Shown: positions 46,517-55,257 of the stretch, one piece after another | Position numbering within the stretch: position 1 is the first letter of the stretch | Layout of the letters: each line of letters starts with the position of its first letter | NCBI GenBank assembly: GCA_021158465.1 | Contig: JAGGUN010000022.1 | Location: 21,601 to 85,600 of the forward strand | Origin: a bacterium | GTDB taxonomy: Bacteria; UBP14; UBA6098; 4484-93 | Direction: 5' to 3' | Length of the DNA stretch: 64,000 nt | Translations under genes and position numbers: made by a program | The notes under the pieces: model-generated | Databases searched by the model: none | What the model was told of the DNA's origin: nothing | What the model saw: the letters and a program-made list of their open reading frames with translations, nothing else

Positions 46517-47848
46517 TCAATCGAAGCAGGTTAGAACGTTTATCACAAGTCCTGTCAGAAGCTTGGGGTAGAAATCTGTCGATTTCTGAGGCATTCGCTC
46601 ACCCATCTTAGCGATCTTGTAAACATCATCCGGCTTTGTCGGGTTAAGGAAGAATATCATCTGATATTTCTCATTTTCATCGACCTTTTGTTTCCCGTTT
46701 TCCCAGCCGCGAACATACATGATGTTCCTTTGCTCCTCGAGTGCTTTTTTATCTATCCCGAGGAACCTCTCGAGAATAAGTGAGTGCAGTATCGTCACAT
46801 CGAGCGACTTGTATTCGAGCGAATGCTTCCCCGGGATTGCTCTTTCGAGGTTCACATCTTCCTTGAGCGTAAGAGACCAGAAACCATCTTTTCGGAAGTA
46901 TACGCCAAATGTATGCTTCTCTTCATTCTCTTCCATATATTCCTTGAGTGTCTCGAGCGATTCGAACTGCTTTGCATCAAAGAGCTGTCTGAGGTTTTCG
47001 AGGAGTTCTTCTTTTCTGAATCCTGGAACGGAGTGAACTATTCTGTGAGTTGGGAGTATCAAGAGTCCTGGGTCGTCCATATTGATAAATGTCATCATCC
47101 GATTGCGGAAGCATTCGTAGTGTGGTTTGAGTGCTACCCTCTTTTCGTGTCCTGCCATCTTTTCTTCATTTTCGAGCCAGAAATTAACCGCTGTCTCGTA
47201 TCTGTGATGCCCATCTGCAATGATAAGTTCTTTATCCTTCATACGTTCCTGTATACTTTTTATGACCTCTGTGTCTGTTATTCGCCAGAGCTTGTGAGTC
47301 TCGCCATAGTAGTCTTCTGCCTCCATATCTGGTCTCTGTATAGTAACAGAGTCAAGCAGTTTGGTTATTATCTGTGCAGGGTCTTTGTAGAGCATAAATA
47401 TGTGTCCGAACTGTGTTCTTGTTGCTCTGAGCAGTTTTAATCTGTCCGCTTTGGGTCCTGCGAGCGTGTTCTCGTGCGCCTTAACACCTTTTCCTGGTGG
47501 TTCAAGTTTTCCGAGGGCAATGAACCCCTTCCGTGTGTACCGTTTTCCTTCTACAGTGTATTCCTGGAAGTAGGCGTAGATAGCAGGGGTCCGCTCTCTG
47601 ACCAGTACACCTTTGGTTAGCCAGTCATCAAGGAATTCTCTTGCTCTTGTGTACTGGTTGTTTCTTTCATCATCATCTGGGAAGCTTTTCCCTTTGATGA
47701 GCCTGACAATATTGTAGTCGTGTCGCCAGTAGTATTCTTCTTGCATCTTCCGGTCTATCTTATCGTATGGTTGGGTGACGAGTTTTGAGAGAGAAAGTGC
47801 GAGCTCCTCTGAGAACCTCACTCCCCTGAACGGAAAGATCTCAGCCAT
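46517..47848 (-). CDS. DUF1015 family protein
   Basis: A 443-residue cytoplasmic protein of the DUF1015 family. It has the family N-terminus (IFPFRGVRFSEE, VTQPYDKIDRKMQEEY) and the central LIIADGHHRYETA motif, whose histidines and aspartate may form an active site. The family has no established reaction and is sometimes found near serine or phosphoglycerate genes. It is 57 nt after ruvC with an AAGGAGG ribosome site and probably shares its transcript. Confidence 0.93.
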   Translation of the reverse strand: MAEIFPFRGVRFSEELALSLSKLVTQPYDKIDRKMQEEYYWRHDYNIVRLIKGKSFPDDDERNNQYTRAREFLDDWLTKGVLVRERTPAIYAYFQEYTVEGKRYTRKGFIALGKLEPPGKGVKAHENTLAGPKADRLKLLRATRTQFGHIFMLYKDPAQIITKLLDSVTIQRPDMEAEDYYGETHKLWRITDTEVIKSIQERMKDKELIIADGHHRYETAVNFWLENEEKMAGHEKRVALKPHYECFRNRMMTFINMDDPGLLILPTHRIVHSVPGFRKEELLENLRQLFDAKQFESLETLKEYMEENEEKHTFGVYFRKDGFWSLTLKEDVNLERAIPGKHSLEYKSLDVTILHSLILERFLGIDKKALEEQRNIMYVRGWENGKQKVDENEKYQMIFFLNPTKPDDVYKIAKMGERMPQKSTDFYPKLLTGLVINVLTCFD

Positions 47849-47905
47849 CGTTTCCTCCTTATGTTAGCTATTTACCGAGGGGGTTGGATTATCGGTCGCC
47901 GATCA

Positions 47906-48370
47906 CTAAATCCTGCTGGCGGATATTGCGCAAGCTAAAGCATCTGTTTCATCCTCTGGGCAATTGATCTGCAATTTGAGTATCTGCCCGACCATGTAAG
48001 CGACCTGGTGTTTGCTTGCTCCTCCTTTTCCTGTGACCGACTGCTTTATTTTTCTTGTTGGAATCTCGATGACCTTGCAGTTTTTCTCGTATGCTGCAAG
48101 CATGATAACCCCTCTTACTTGTCCAAGCTTTATCGCTGTCTTGACATTCTCCCCGTAGAACGAGTCTTCGACTGCGACGAGATCAGGTTGGAACTTGTCT
48201 ATCCTCTCTTTGACCTCTCGGTGGATGGAAAGAAGCCTCTCGTTGAATTCATCCTCATCCCTTCCCGGCAGGAAACAACCACTTGCCACATATACGGGTT
48301 TCTTTCCAACATAGTCGATAACCCCCCATCCGAGGTGGATGGAACCTGGGTCTATCCCGAGTATCCTCAT
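47906..48370 (-). CDS. ruvC: Holliday junction resolvase RuvC
   Basis: RuvC cleaves Holliday junctions with the RuvAB motor. The 154-residue product keeps the acidic catalytic residues: D7 (LGIDPGS), E68 (VAVEDSFYG) and the C-terminal DETDALA pair. KQSVTGKGGASKHQVAYMV is the standard basic segment. ruvA and ruvB do not follow. Next come DUF1015 and mscS, so the ruv genes are dispersed. The ATG overlaps the upstream HAD stop by 4 bp. Confidence 0.96.
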   Translation of the reverse strand: MRILGIDPGSIHLGWGVIDYVGKKPVYVASGCFLPGRDEDEFNERLLSIHREVKERIDKFQPDLVAVEDSFYGENVKTAIKLGQVRGVIMLAAYEKNCKVIEIPTRKIKQSVTGKGGASKHQVAYMVGQILKLQINCPEDETDALACAISASRI

Positions 48371-49203
48371 ACAAGCCCAAACTGTTTCAGTATATCGAAT
48401 ACCCCTTCTTGGTCGTTCGAAAGATGTGAGACATAGTCCACAGCCGTTTTTACCTCAGGGTGGGCGTTTGCGACACAGGCAGAGTGTCCCGTTAGCTTTA
48501 ACATGGGCATATCGTTCAAGAAATCGCCAACGGAGAGGACATTTTGGGGTGAAACCTCAAGATATTTGAGCAGAAGCTCTACTGCCTTCCCTTTTGATGT
48601 CCCCGCTGGTCTTACCTCAACATACCATTTCGGCTTGTAGCGTATCGATGCATAGCTGTATATAACCACCTTGCTCCTGAACGGTTCTAATCGGGTGCAA
48701 GCCTCTTTTATGTTGTTTTCATCCCCGAGAAAAAGCATCATATTGGGGTTTTCGGAGACGACATCTATCCTGTCTATAAACTGGATATTTGCCAGCCAGC
48801 TTTCAACCGCCTTTTTTGATAGGTCATCGAGGTTGGACGAGATTGCCCTCTTACCGAGGATTATGTTCACTGCCAGAGGTAGATCTTTCAGTTTTTGCAA
48901 GATTTCATTGGGAACTGGTTTCGGTATCCTTTTGTCAAGGAGTATACATCTTGCATCGGGGTCGGCTATATACGCTCCGTTCAGTGCAATGATGGGGGAG
49001 GTTACCCTGAGACTGTCAGCGTATCTTTTGACAGCCGAGAGCATCCTCCCTGTGACGAGAGTCGTATTCACGCCTTTTTTTGATAGGGAGCGTATCGCTT
49101 CGGATGTTCTTTTACCTATGGAGAGTTTACCGTTTAGTAGAGTTCCATCGAGGTCGAGTAGAAGGAGTGAGATCTGGTTATCCGAATTTCTTGAGGATTT
49201 CAT
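48367..49203 (-). CDS. Cof-type HAD hydrolase
   Basis: A 278-residue haloacid-dehalogenase phosphatase, probably acting on a small phosphorylated metabolite. Motif I is [13 protein letters not shown] (nucleophile Asp), motif II is TLVTGRM, motif III is the lysine in the GTSKGKAV region, and motif IV is [16 protein letters not shown]2 cap lies between motifs II and III, as in the Cof/YbiV group. I place the start at the ATG at 49203 (another ATG is one codon earlier), inside the yebC end (26-bp overlap). No good Shine-Dalgarno is seen, so the exact start is uncertain. Confidence 0.9.
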   Translation of the reverse strand: MKSSRNSDNQISLLLLDLDGTLLNGKLSIGKRTSEAIRSLSKKGVNTTLVTGRMLSAVKRYADSLRVTSPIIALNGAYIADPDARCILLDKRIPKPVPNEILQKLKDLPLAVNIILGKRAISSNLDDLSKKAVESWLANIQFIDRIDVVSENPNMMLFLGDENNIKEACTRLEPFRSKVVIYSYASIRYKPKWYVEVRPAGTSKGKAVELLLKYLEVSPQNVLSVGDFLNDMPMLKLTGHSACVANAHPEVKTAVDYVSHLSNDQEGVFDILKQFGLV

Positions 49204-49930
49204 CATCGATATCAAAGTTGGAATAGAGCTTCTGGACATCCTCGTTTTCATCGAGTGCATCCATGAGTTTCAGTATCCGTTCGGCAGTCTTCTCATCCGC
49301 AATCTTCACGGTGCTTTGCGGGACAGCTGTTATCTCGGCGGACTCTATTGGTATTCCCGCTTTTATGAGTGCTTCTTTTACCCTCTCGAGCTCCTCGGGG
49401 CTTGTGTATATCTCATACACCTCCGGGTCGTCAGACAGGATATCCTCGGCTCCTGCATCGAGAGCCTCGTTCAGTATCTCCTCTTCAGAGGATTCCGATT
49501 TGGGAACAGTTATATATCCCTTCTTGGAGAAGATCCACGATACGCATCCTGTTTCACCGAGGTTTCCGCCGTATTTTGAGAGGATATGCCTTATATCTGC
49601 CACGGTTCTCTTCTTGTTATCTGTTGCTGCCTCAATGAGGATAGCGATTCCGTTGGGACCATAACCTTCGTAGGTAACCTCCTCGTAGACTATCCCAGGG
49701 AGTTCTCCTGTTCCCTTTTTTATTGCGTTTTCGATGTTCTTGGCTGGCATATTTGCCGCCCTGGCGGACTCGATTGCGCTTCTCAGGCGTGCGTTGGAAT
49801 CCGGATTCCCACCGCCCAGCCTGGCGGCTACGGTTATCTCCTTTATCAGTTTGGTAAATATCCTGCCACGCTTCTCGTCCTTGCTACCCTTCTTTCTCTT
49901 TATCTTTGCCCATTTTGAATGTCCGCTCAC
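49178..49930 (-). CDS. yebC: YebC/PmpR-family regulator
   Basis: YebC-family proteins act as translation factors that relieve ribosome stalling, or as transcription regulators. The 250-residue product starts with GTG ([17 protein letters not shown]), the invariant family N-terminus. It has [24 protein letters not shown] and [18 protein letters not shown]. yebC next to ruvC is a common arrangement, here separated by the HAD gene. Confidence 0.96.
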   Translation of the reverse strand: MSGHSKWAKIKRKKGSKDEKRGRIFTKLIKEITVAARLGGGNPDSNARLRSAIESARAANMPAKNIENAIKKGTGELPGIVYEEVTYEGYGPNGIAILIEAATDNKKRTVADIRHILSKYGGNLGETGCVSWIFSKKGYITVPKSESSEEEILNEALDAGAEDILSDDPEVYEIYTSPEELERVKEALIKAGIPIESAEITAVPQSTVKIADEKTAERILKLMDALDENEDVQKLYSNFDIDDEILKKFG

Positions 49931-49948
49931 GCCTAACCTCTTTTGTTG

Positions 49949-50812
49949 TTACTCACTGATTAAACAGTTCCTTATCTTATCATAGTCAGCGGAGAGCTTT
50001 ATCTTCATCAGCGCTTCTCGCCTTATTTTCTCTTCCCATTCATTGGCTTTGTTATAGATTATCTGCCTCTTTACCTCCTCTTTTACCTCCTCGAGAGGTA
50101 TCTTCCCTGCTGGGAGGACCTTTAGGACCTTTGCTATGATCTTCTTTTCGCCTTCGAGACTCGCGGGAGATGAGCTCTTCCCCTCGGGAAGGTCTTTTAC
50201 GAGGTTGAAGATGGGGTCCTCATATCCGGGTTGTTTTTCCTCTGGGACCGCGAACTCTCTTATCTCGATGGAACCCCAATCGAACCCTTGTGACTGTTCG
50301 TAGGTCGCTTTCCTTCCCTTATATTCGACCTTTGCCAGCTCTTCTGTCGCCTTTTTGATGGCTGTTGAGTCGTAAAGATAAGCGATTGCCGCAAAGATTG
50401 TTCTCGGGCGTTCATACCAGGTTGCCTGCTCATAAAACGAGCGTATCTCTTCCTCTGTGACGGTTATCCTTTTCGGTAATATTTCCTCCTGGAATATCTT
50501 TTTTGCAAGTTCTTGCTTGAACCGCTCGAGCTCTGCCTGATATGAGCGCCTCTTTTCCACCCCAGATGCGAGAATGGAGTCGTAGATTACTTTCTGTGTA
50601 ACCCATTTATTTATTATGTAGTCGATGTTAGCTTTCGAGAGTTCCTCTGGTTTCGGACCGCAGGTAGGACAAGCACCATACTCAAGTGCGAACATGGCTT
50701 TTATTTCCTCACAGCTGTAGCTTTTGCCGTCTATCACGAGCGGTGATGTACTCTGTGCGAGCAAGGGAAAAGCAAGGAACAATACCACCGAAAAGATGAA
50801 GATGCTTCTCAC
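49949..50812 (-). CDS. exported SurA/PpiC-like chaperone or peptidyl-prolyl isomerase
   Basis: A 287-residue periplasmic protein. A signal peptide ends near LLAQ. A SurA N-terminal-like helical region follows, with IDYIINKWVTQKVIYD and ITVTEEEIRSFYEQ, then a parvulin-like stretch (IREFAVPEEKQPGYEDPIFNL, then the C-terminal KRQIIYNKANEWEEKIRRE). The parvulin core is short and may not be catalytic. A CPTC pair lies near residue 50. Such proteins assist outer-membrane protein folding, which fits the barrel-rich neighbourhood. It starts with GTG after AGGGGGTG. Confidence 0.82.
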   Translation of the reverse strand: MRSIFIFSVVLFLAFPLLAQSTSPLVIDGKSYSCEEIKAMFALEYGACPTCGPKPEELSKANIDYIINKWVTQKVIYDSILASGVEKRRSYQAELERFKQELAKKIFQEEILPKRITVTEEEIRSFYEQATWYERPRTIFAAIAYLYDSTAIKKATEELAKVEYKGRKATYEQSQGFDWGSIEIREFAVPEEKQPGYEDPIFNLVKDLPEGKSSSPASLEGEKKIIAKVLKVLPAGKIPLEEVKEEVKRQIIYNKANEWEEKIRREALMKIKLSADYDKIRNCLISE

Positions 50813-50886
50813 TTTACACCCCCTGTTTAGCGTTTAACATTGCAAGCTTATCAACATAGTTTTTTGTGAAGATATCAACCCAAGAT

Positions 50887-52326
50887 TTAGCCTTTTTGTT
50901 TGTATTCTTTCTCCCAGATGGGGTTGATGGTTTCTTCAAGCTCAATGTCATATTTCTTCATCCCCTCGATATAGCTTCTGTCCGAGAGCGCTTCCTTCGC
51001 ATTTTCATCTCCAGGCTTCACCTTGGCATTGATGAACTGTTTGTAAGCGTTATCGAAGTGATCTCTTATAAAACAAGGGAGTATAAGATTTCCTGTTTGT
51101 TGTGGTGGTCTGTGCCAGCCATACTCTTTCTGCCACTTGCGGACGCTCTTGAATATAGGGGAAAATAGTATGTCCGTGAGTTTTCCGCCTGATTTATAGA
51201 CATCGATTATGTTGTCGTTATAGTATGGTATAAACACGCAGGGATAGACATTCCCGTTCCAGTCGATATAGAGGTATCCACCCTGCCTTCCGCCTGCGAT
51301 GCAGCCGTCGGACATAGGACCTGAGTTCCAGAAATCCGCGATGAATATCTTCTTTTCCCTCAAAAGTTTCCTCTCGCGGATGAACATCCTCTTCCTCTGT
51401 TCTGGTGTTACGAGAAGCTCGAGCGTGTAGGAGCGCCCGATCGGCATATACTGGAATATCCAGAAATGGATTATCCCCTGGTCGATGAAGAAATCTATCG
51501 TCTCGTCGGCGAGGAGTTTCTCATAGTTTTCTCTCGTTGCCGTCATAGAAAGCCCCATCGGAACCTGATACTTGCGGAGGTTTTCCATCGCTTTAAGTAT
51601 CCTCTTGAATACCCCTTTGCCTCTCCTCTTATCCGTTTCCTCTTCCATACCTTCGACCGAGATAGTGGGGGTGACATTTCCCGCCTCACTCAGTCTTTTT
51701 GCAACATCCTCCGTTATGAGTGTTCCGTTTGTGAACATCAGGAAAAAGACATCGTTGTGCTTCTCGAACAGGTCGATTATCCCTTTTCCCTCCGAATGAT
51801 ACATAAGCGGTTCCCCGCCGGATATAACAACGAAGTAATCTCCCCATTCTTTCTTCATATCGGTTATTATCCTGTCGCATATCGAGAACGGGAGATGAAT
51901 CTTTTTGTAGTTGTCGCTTGCCGCATAGCACCCGACGCACTTGAGATTGCACTCGCCTGTCGGAGAGAGGGTGATAAATGCAGGTGGTTCCTCTCCATAC
52001 TTCTGTTTGAATGCATCCCTTGGACGCTGATTATCCTGTGGTAAGAACAGTTTTCCGACAAAGATGTCGGTGAGATGGTTGACTATGTCCTGGCTGAATA
52101 TACCCCGGTTTATTGCCCTGTGAACAGAGAACATAAGGTTGCTGACTATGTAGTATTTGTCCTCCTGAACAGCCTTTAGAAATTTCCCATTGTTGTTCTC
52201 TACTATCGCATTATATAGCTTCTTGTCGGCAATCTTGACAAGCTGCTTCCTGAGAGTGGAGTTCTTGAATGTCAGTCTCAGAAGGGTCAAAAGAGACGCA
52301 TTTTTTATCTCTTTTAGTAAAGGCAC
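50887..52326 (-). CDS. radical SAM protein with SPASM domain
   Basis: A 479-residue enzyme. About 100 N-terminal residues are helical. The radical SAM domain then has TGECNLKCVGCYA (CxxxCxxC) and the GGEPL motif. The C-terminal SPASM region holds cysteines in GCIAGG, VYPCVFIPY and LPCFIRDH for auxiliary Fe-S clusters. SPASM enzymes modify peptides or proteins or act in cofactor formation. No small substrate peptide is visible beside it. It has a strong promoter and runs divergently from the PorV-like operon. Confidence 0.92.
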   Translation of the reverse strand: MPLLKEIKNASLLTLLRLTFKNSTLRKQLVKIADKKLYNAIVENNNGKFLKAVQEDKYYIVSNLMFSVHRAINRGIFSQDIVNHLTDIFVGKLFLPQDNQRPRDAFKQKYGEEPPAFITLSPTGECNLKCVGCYAASDNYKKIHLPFSICDRIITDMKKEWGDYFVVISGGEPLMYHSEGKGIIDLFEKHNDVFFLMFTNGTLITEDVAKRLSEAGNVTPTISVEGMEEETDKRRGKGVFKRILKAMENLRKYQVPMGLSMTATRENYEKLLADETIDFFIDQGIIHFWIFQYMPIGRSYTLELLVTPEQRKRMFIRERKLLREKKIFIADFWNSGPMSDGCIAGGRQGGYLYIDWNGNVYPCVFIPYYNDNIIDVYKSGGKLTDILFSPIFKSVRKWQKEYGWHRPPQQTGNLILPCFIRDHFDNAYKQFINAKVKPGDENAKEALSDRSYIEGMKKYDIELEETINPIWEKEYKQKG

Positions 52327-52355
52327 CTCCCCTCCTTTGTTTGTTCTGTAATGTT

Positions 52356-52383
52356 ATTTTATACCTGCTTCGGTTTTTGTCAA
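52356..52383 (-). promoter_or_regulatory. promoter of the radical SAM/SPASM gene (TTGACA-N16-TAAAAT)
   Basis: Minus-strand TTGACA (52383-52378), a 16-nt spacer, TAAAAT (52361-52356), which is 11 of 12 consensus bases. The leader is about 20 nt, with GGAGGGGAGG as ribosome site. It may serve much of the minus-strand run below it. Confidence 0.7.
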
Positions 52384-52410
52384 GTGAAATCGTAGTGCTC
52401 AAGAAAGATC

Positions 52411-52438
52411 TTGATTTATGAGGGGTTATATTTATATT
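52411..52438 (+). promoter_or_regulatory. promoter of the PorV-like operon, possibly leaderless (TTGATT-N16-TATATT)
   Basis: TTGATT (52411-52416), 16 nt, TATATT (52433-52438). The ATG of the barrel gene is only 9 nt beyond the -10 box, so the transcript would begin at or next to the start codon. No Shine-Dalgarno lies within reach of that ATG. Confidence 0.55.
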
Positions 52439-52446
52439 TAATTCTT

Positions 52447-53355
52447 ATGAAATCTATTGTCGTAGCATTTTCTATGCTTTTTATTTCCGGGAGCCTGTTT
52501 GCCGGAGGTATCTGGGGAGAGAGTAGCTCCTTCTTTGTTAATCCGAGAACCGCCTCACTCGGTGGAGCTTTCGCTGCGGATATGTCCCCTTCTGTCTGGG
52601 CTCCGGTTGGCAATTCCTCGCTTCTTGCGGAAGCCGGATATTCGGTGTCATTCCTTCACACAAGCTTTTTTTCCGGGGAGTTCACGCTGGACATCGCTTC
52701 CTTCAGATGGGGGAGAGCTGGAGCTCTTGTTGGGTTTTTCAATGTTCCCGGTATCCCTCAGACTGCCGTTCCCGATGAGGGAGCACCGTTAAGTATGGAT
52801 AACCGTCCGTATCTTGTTGGCACATCCTCCGACAGGATACTGACGCTGTTGTTTGGATATGGCTTCCCGCTTGGCAGTGGTTTTTCTTTTGGGATAACGG
52901 GCAAGGGTTCTTATCGCTGGCTTTTTGAAGAGAATGCCTTCGGTGCATCGGTTGATATTGGAGCATCTTATTCTCCAAAAGACTGGCTCACCTTTGGTAT
53001 GATTGTTGAGGATGCAAGCTGTGGCTGGAGTTTCTGGAGCACGGGTAGAGGTGAGGCGGTTTATCCATCGGTGCGGCTTGGTTTGGGTGCAAGAAGAGAA
53101 TTTGCTGGCATATCGACCTCTGCCACTATTCTCTCGGATATGAAATATTCGCCTCAGATGGACTATTTTTTCTGGTCGCTGGGGGTGGAGGCGACATATA
53201 AGGATATTGTCTCGCTTCGGCTTGGCAACGGTTCTGGCAGATGGAGTGCGGGAGCGGGTCTTGCACTTTCGAGGTATGCTCTGGATGCTTCTCTGATAAC
53301 TCATAAGGAGCTTGGGACAAGTTTCTATATCGGGTTTGGAATGAAGATAAGATAA
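52447..53355 (+). CDS. PorV/PorQ-like outer-membrane beta-barrel
   Basis: A 302-residue exported protein with a signal peptide (MKSIVVAFSMLFISGSLFA). The N-terminus NPRTASLGGAFAADMSPSVW resembles the PorV/UPF0164 start. Alternating amphipathic strands follow (GFSFGITGKGSYRWLF, DIVSLRLGNGSGRWSAG), ending in a C-terminal strand YIGFGMKIR. It is the second PorV-type barrel in the window and lacks the propeller insertion. The frame is open 12 codons upstream, but the ATG before the signal peptide is chosen, because the upstream frame contains the promoter. It heads a six-gene plus-strand operon. Confidence 0.82.
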   Translation: MKSIVVAFSMLFISGSLFAGGIWGESSSFFVNPRTASLGGAFAADMSPSVWAPVGNSSLLAEAGYSVSFLHTSFFSGEFTLDIASFRWGRAGALVGFFNVPGIPQTAVPDEGAPLSMDNRPYLVGTSSDRILTLLFGYGFPLGSGFSFGITGKGSYRWLFEENAFGASVDIGASYSPKDWLTFGMIVEDASCGWSFWSTGRGEAVYPSVRLGLGARREFAGISTSATILSDMKYSPQMDYFFWSLGVEATYKDIVSLRLGNGSGRWSAGAGLALSRYALDASLITHKELGTSFYIGFGMKIR

Positions 53356-53369
53356 GATGGGAGGATGAA

Positions 53370-54254
53370 ATGAGAATAGGGTATTATCCTGGCTGCACGC
53401 TCAAGACAACGGCTAAGATATTCGAGGATACTGCGCTTGTATCGACCAAGGCTCTGGGGCTTGAGCTTGTTGAGCCGCCCAACTGGAACTGCTGCGGAAC
53501 GGTGTATTCACTCGCTTCCGAGGATGTGATTCACTACCTTGCCCCGATAAGGAACCTTATCCGCTTTCAGGAGATGGGGATAAGTGAGGTTGTAACCCTT
53601 TGTTCCATTTGTTATAACACGATGTATCGTGCGAACCGCCTTTTCCGTGAGGACAAGGATAAACGGGATATTATACTGAGCATAATGGATAGGGAGGAGG
53701 CTTATCGTGGTGAGATTGAGCTATACCACCTCCTAAGTTATCTCAGGGACAGGGTCGGCTTCGACAGGATAAAAGAGAAGGTTGTTTTTCCACTTGAGAA
53801 TCTTAAGGCAGGTGCATACTACGGTTGTCTTCTTCTTCGTCCGGCTGGGGTCGAGATAGATGACCCTGAATCCCCCAAGATAATGGAGAACCTGCTCGAG
53901 TCTCTTGGGGCAACTCCTGTTTATTTCCCGCTCCAGATAGAGTGCTGTGGCTCGTTCGAGACGGTGAACAATCCAGAGCTTGTCAGAGGGAGAGTAAGGG
54001 ATATTGTCGATAATGCTCGCTTGTTTGGAGCAAGGGTGATTGTTGTTTCCTGTCCACTGTGCCATTTTAATCTCGATAAGCGTCAGAAAGAGCTTGCAGA
54101 CTCCGATTCTTCGTTTGTTCCTATCCCTGTGTTATACTTCACCGAGCTTATGCAGATAGCCCTGACAGGTGAGTTTCCCGATTTTTCCAGTCATTACATA
54201 GACCCTGGTGTTGCAATTTCAGAGGTTACAGGAGAAGCTGGTGCCAAAGCTTGA
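53370..54254 (+). CDS. HdrB-like protein with two CCG (non-cubane Fe-S) domains
   Basis: A 294-residue cytoplasmic protein of the heterodisulfide reductase subunit B type. The first CCG set is complete: C9, C41-C42 and C78-x2-C81 (PGCTLKT, NWNCCGTV, LCSICYN). The second is also complete (YYGCLL, ECCGSF, SCPLCHF). These ligate non-cubane [4Fe-4S] clusters that handle disulfides or electrons in Hdr complexes. HdrC and HdrA are not encoded nearby, so it is a solitary HdrB, and its electron partner is unknown. A GGGAGG ribosome site precedes the ATG. Confidence 0.93.
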   Translation: MRIGYYPGCTLKTTAKIFEDTALVSTKALGLELVEPPNWNCCGTVYSLASEDVIHYLAPIRNLIRFQEMGISEVVTLCSICYNTMYRANRLFREDKDKRDIILSIMDREEAYRGEIELYHLLSYLRDRVGFDRIKEKVVFPLENLKAGAYYGCLLLRPAGVEIDDPESPKIMENLLESLGATPVYFPLQIECCGSFETVNNPELVRGRVRDIVDNARLFGARVIVVSCPLCHFNLDKRQKELADSDSSFVPIPVLYFTELMQIALTGEFPDFSSHYIDPGVAISEVTGEAGAKA

Positions 54255-55257
54255 GTTCTTAATAGGTCTCGATGAGAGGGTTTTAGGGCTGCTTGAGCTT
54301 GTTAGCCATTCCAGGGAGCCGTTTAAGGCGGAGACTTACTGGGCAGCACTCGTTAAACTGGCGTGGGAGAAATTTCCCTGCATAAGTGTTGCTGTTCTTC
54401 TTGTGAACAAGGAGACAGGGCATCTTGATATAAAGATGTATCGAGGGTTGTCTGGGGGGTTTGCCAAGCAGTATAAGCCACGGGCGGATGAGGGGATATT
54501 TGCTGAGCTTCTCCGTGGTGGATATCCAAGGATAATAAACAATCTGACACCTACCAGTAAGTATTATCCGATGTTGCTTGAACATCCGGCGAAGAGTATG
54601 CTTATTGTTCCCATCAAGCTTGGAGGTGAGGTTCTGGGTTACGCCTGTATGCATAGTTTGGAGCCGTCCTCGTATTCCGAGGTTGATGTCGGGATTTTCA
54701 GTGCAATGGTGGATGTGGCTTCTCTTGGTGCTTCTCTCTCGGAGGCTGATGAGGAGCTGACTGGTCTTGCTCCGTTTGATGGGAAGACCGAACTTTACAC
54801 CAACAGGTTCTTCCTACGGATACTGGATGATGAACTCCGTCGTATGGAGTATTTTGGGCGTCCGCTTGCACTCGTTCTGTTTGAGATAGCCAACCTTCGT
54901 GAGATTCGGATGACCTATGGAATGAAGAAGGCGGAGGAGGTTTTCATTAAGGTTGCACAGATGTTGAAGGAGAACCTTCGCAGCGTTGATAGGGCTGCTG
55001 TCAGGATGCAGGGTGAAGAGTTTATAATCCTTCTTACGGAGGCAGAGCCGATTGTTGCTCAAAACCTTGCTCAGTCCATACAGAAGCGGATTGTGAGAGC
55101 GATCGATAAGGAAGGACTTCAGATACGATTTAATATGGGACTTGTTTCTGTATCGGGGGGTTCCCAGGATAGAGGAAAACTTCTCCACCAACTGGAGTAC
55201 GCACTCTTCCAGGCAAAGCGCCTGGGTGGCGAGAAGATATATGTAATTGAACTATGA
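54241..55257 (+). CDS. GAF domain protein with a degenerate GGDEF domain
   Basis: A 339-residue signalling-type protein. Residues of about 20-165 resemble a GAF domain (AVLLVNKETGHLDIKMYRG, LIVPIKLGGEVLGYACMH). The rest matches the diguanylate cyclase fold (ELYTNRFFLRILDDELRR, a MKKAEEVFIKVAQ helix). The GGDEF site reads MQGEEF (first Gly changed to Gln), and the usual metal-binding Asp in the DxDxFK stretch is replaced (FEIANLREI). So cyclase activity is doubtful, and a binding or regulatory role is more likely. The GTG at 54241 follows AGGAGAAG and overlaps hdrB by 14 bp, so the pair is coupled. Confidence 0.85.
   Translation: MPKLEFLIGLDERVLGLLELVSHSREPFKAETYWAALVKLAWEKFPCISVAVLLVNKETGHLDIKMYRGLSGGFAKQYKPRADEGIFAELLRGGYPRIINNLTPTSKYYPMLLEHPAKSMLIVPIKLGGEVLGYACMHSLEPSSYSEVDVGIFSAMVDVASLGASLSEADEELTGLAPFDGKTELYTNRFFLRILDDELRRMEYFGRPLALVLFEIANLREIRMTYGMKKAEEVFIKVAQMLKENLRSVDRAAVRMQGEEFIILLTEAEPIVAQNLAQSIQKRIVRAIDKEGLQIRFNMGLVSVSGGSQDRGKLLHQLEYALFQAKRLGGEKIYVIEL

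Noticed and set aside
49204-49260. Longer N-terminus for the HAD hydrolase
   Set aside because: It overlaps the yebC coding end and adds residues before the motif I strand that the family lacks.
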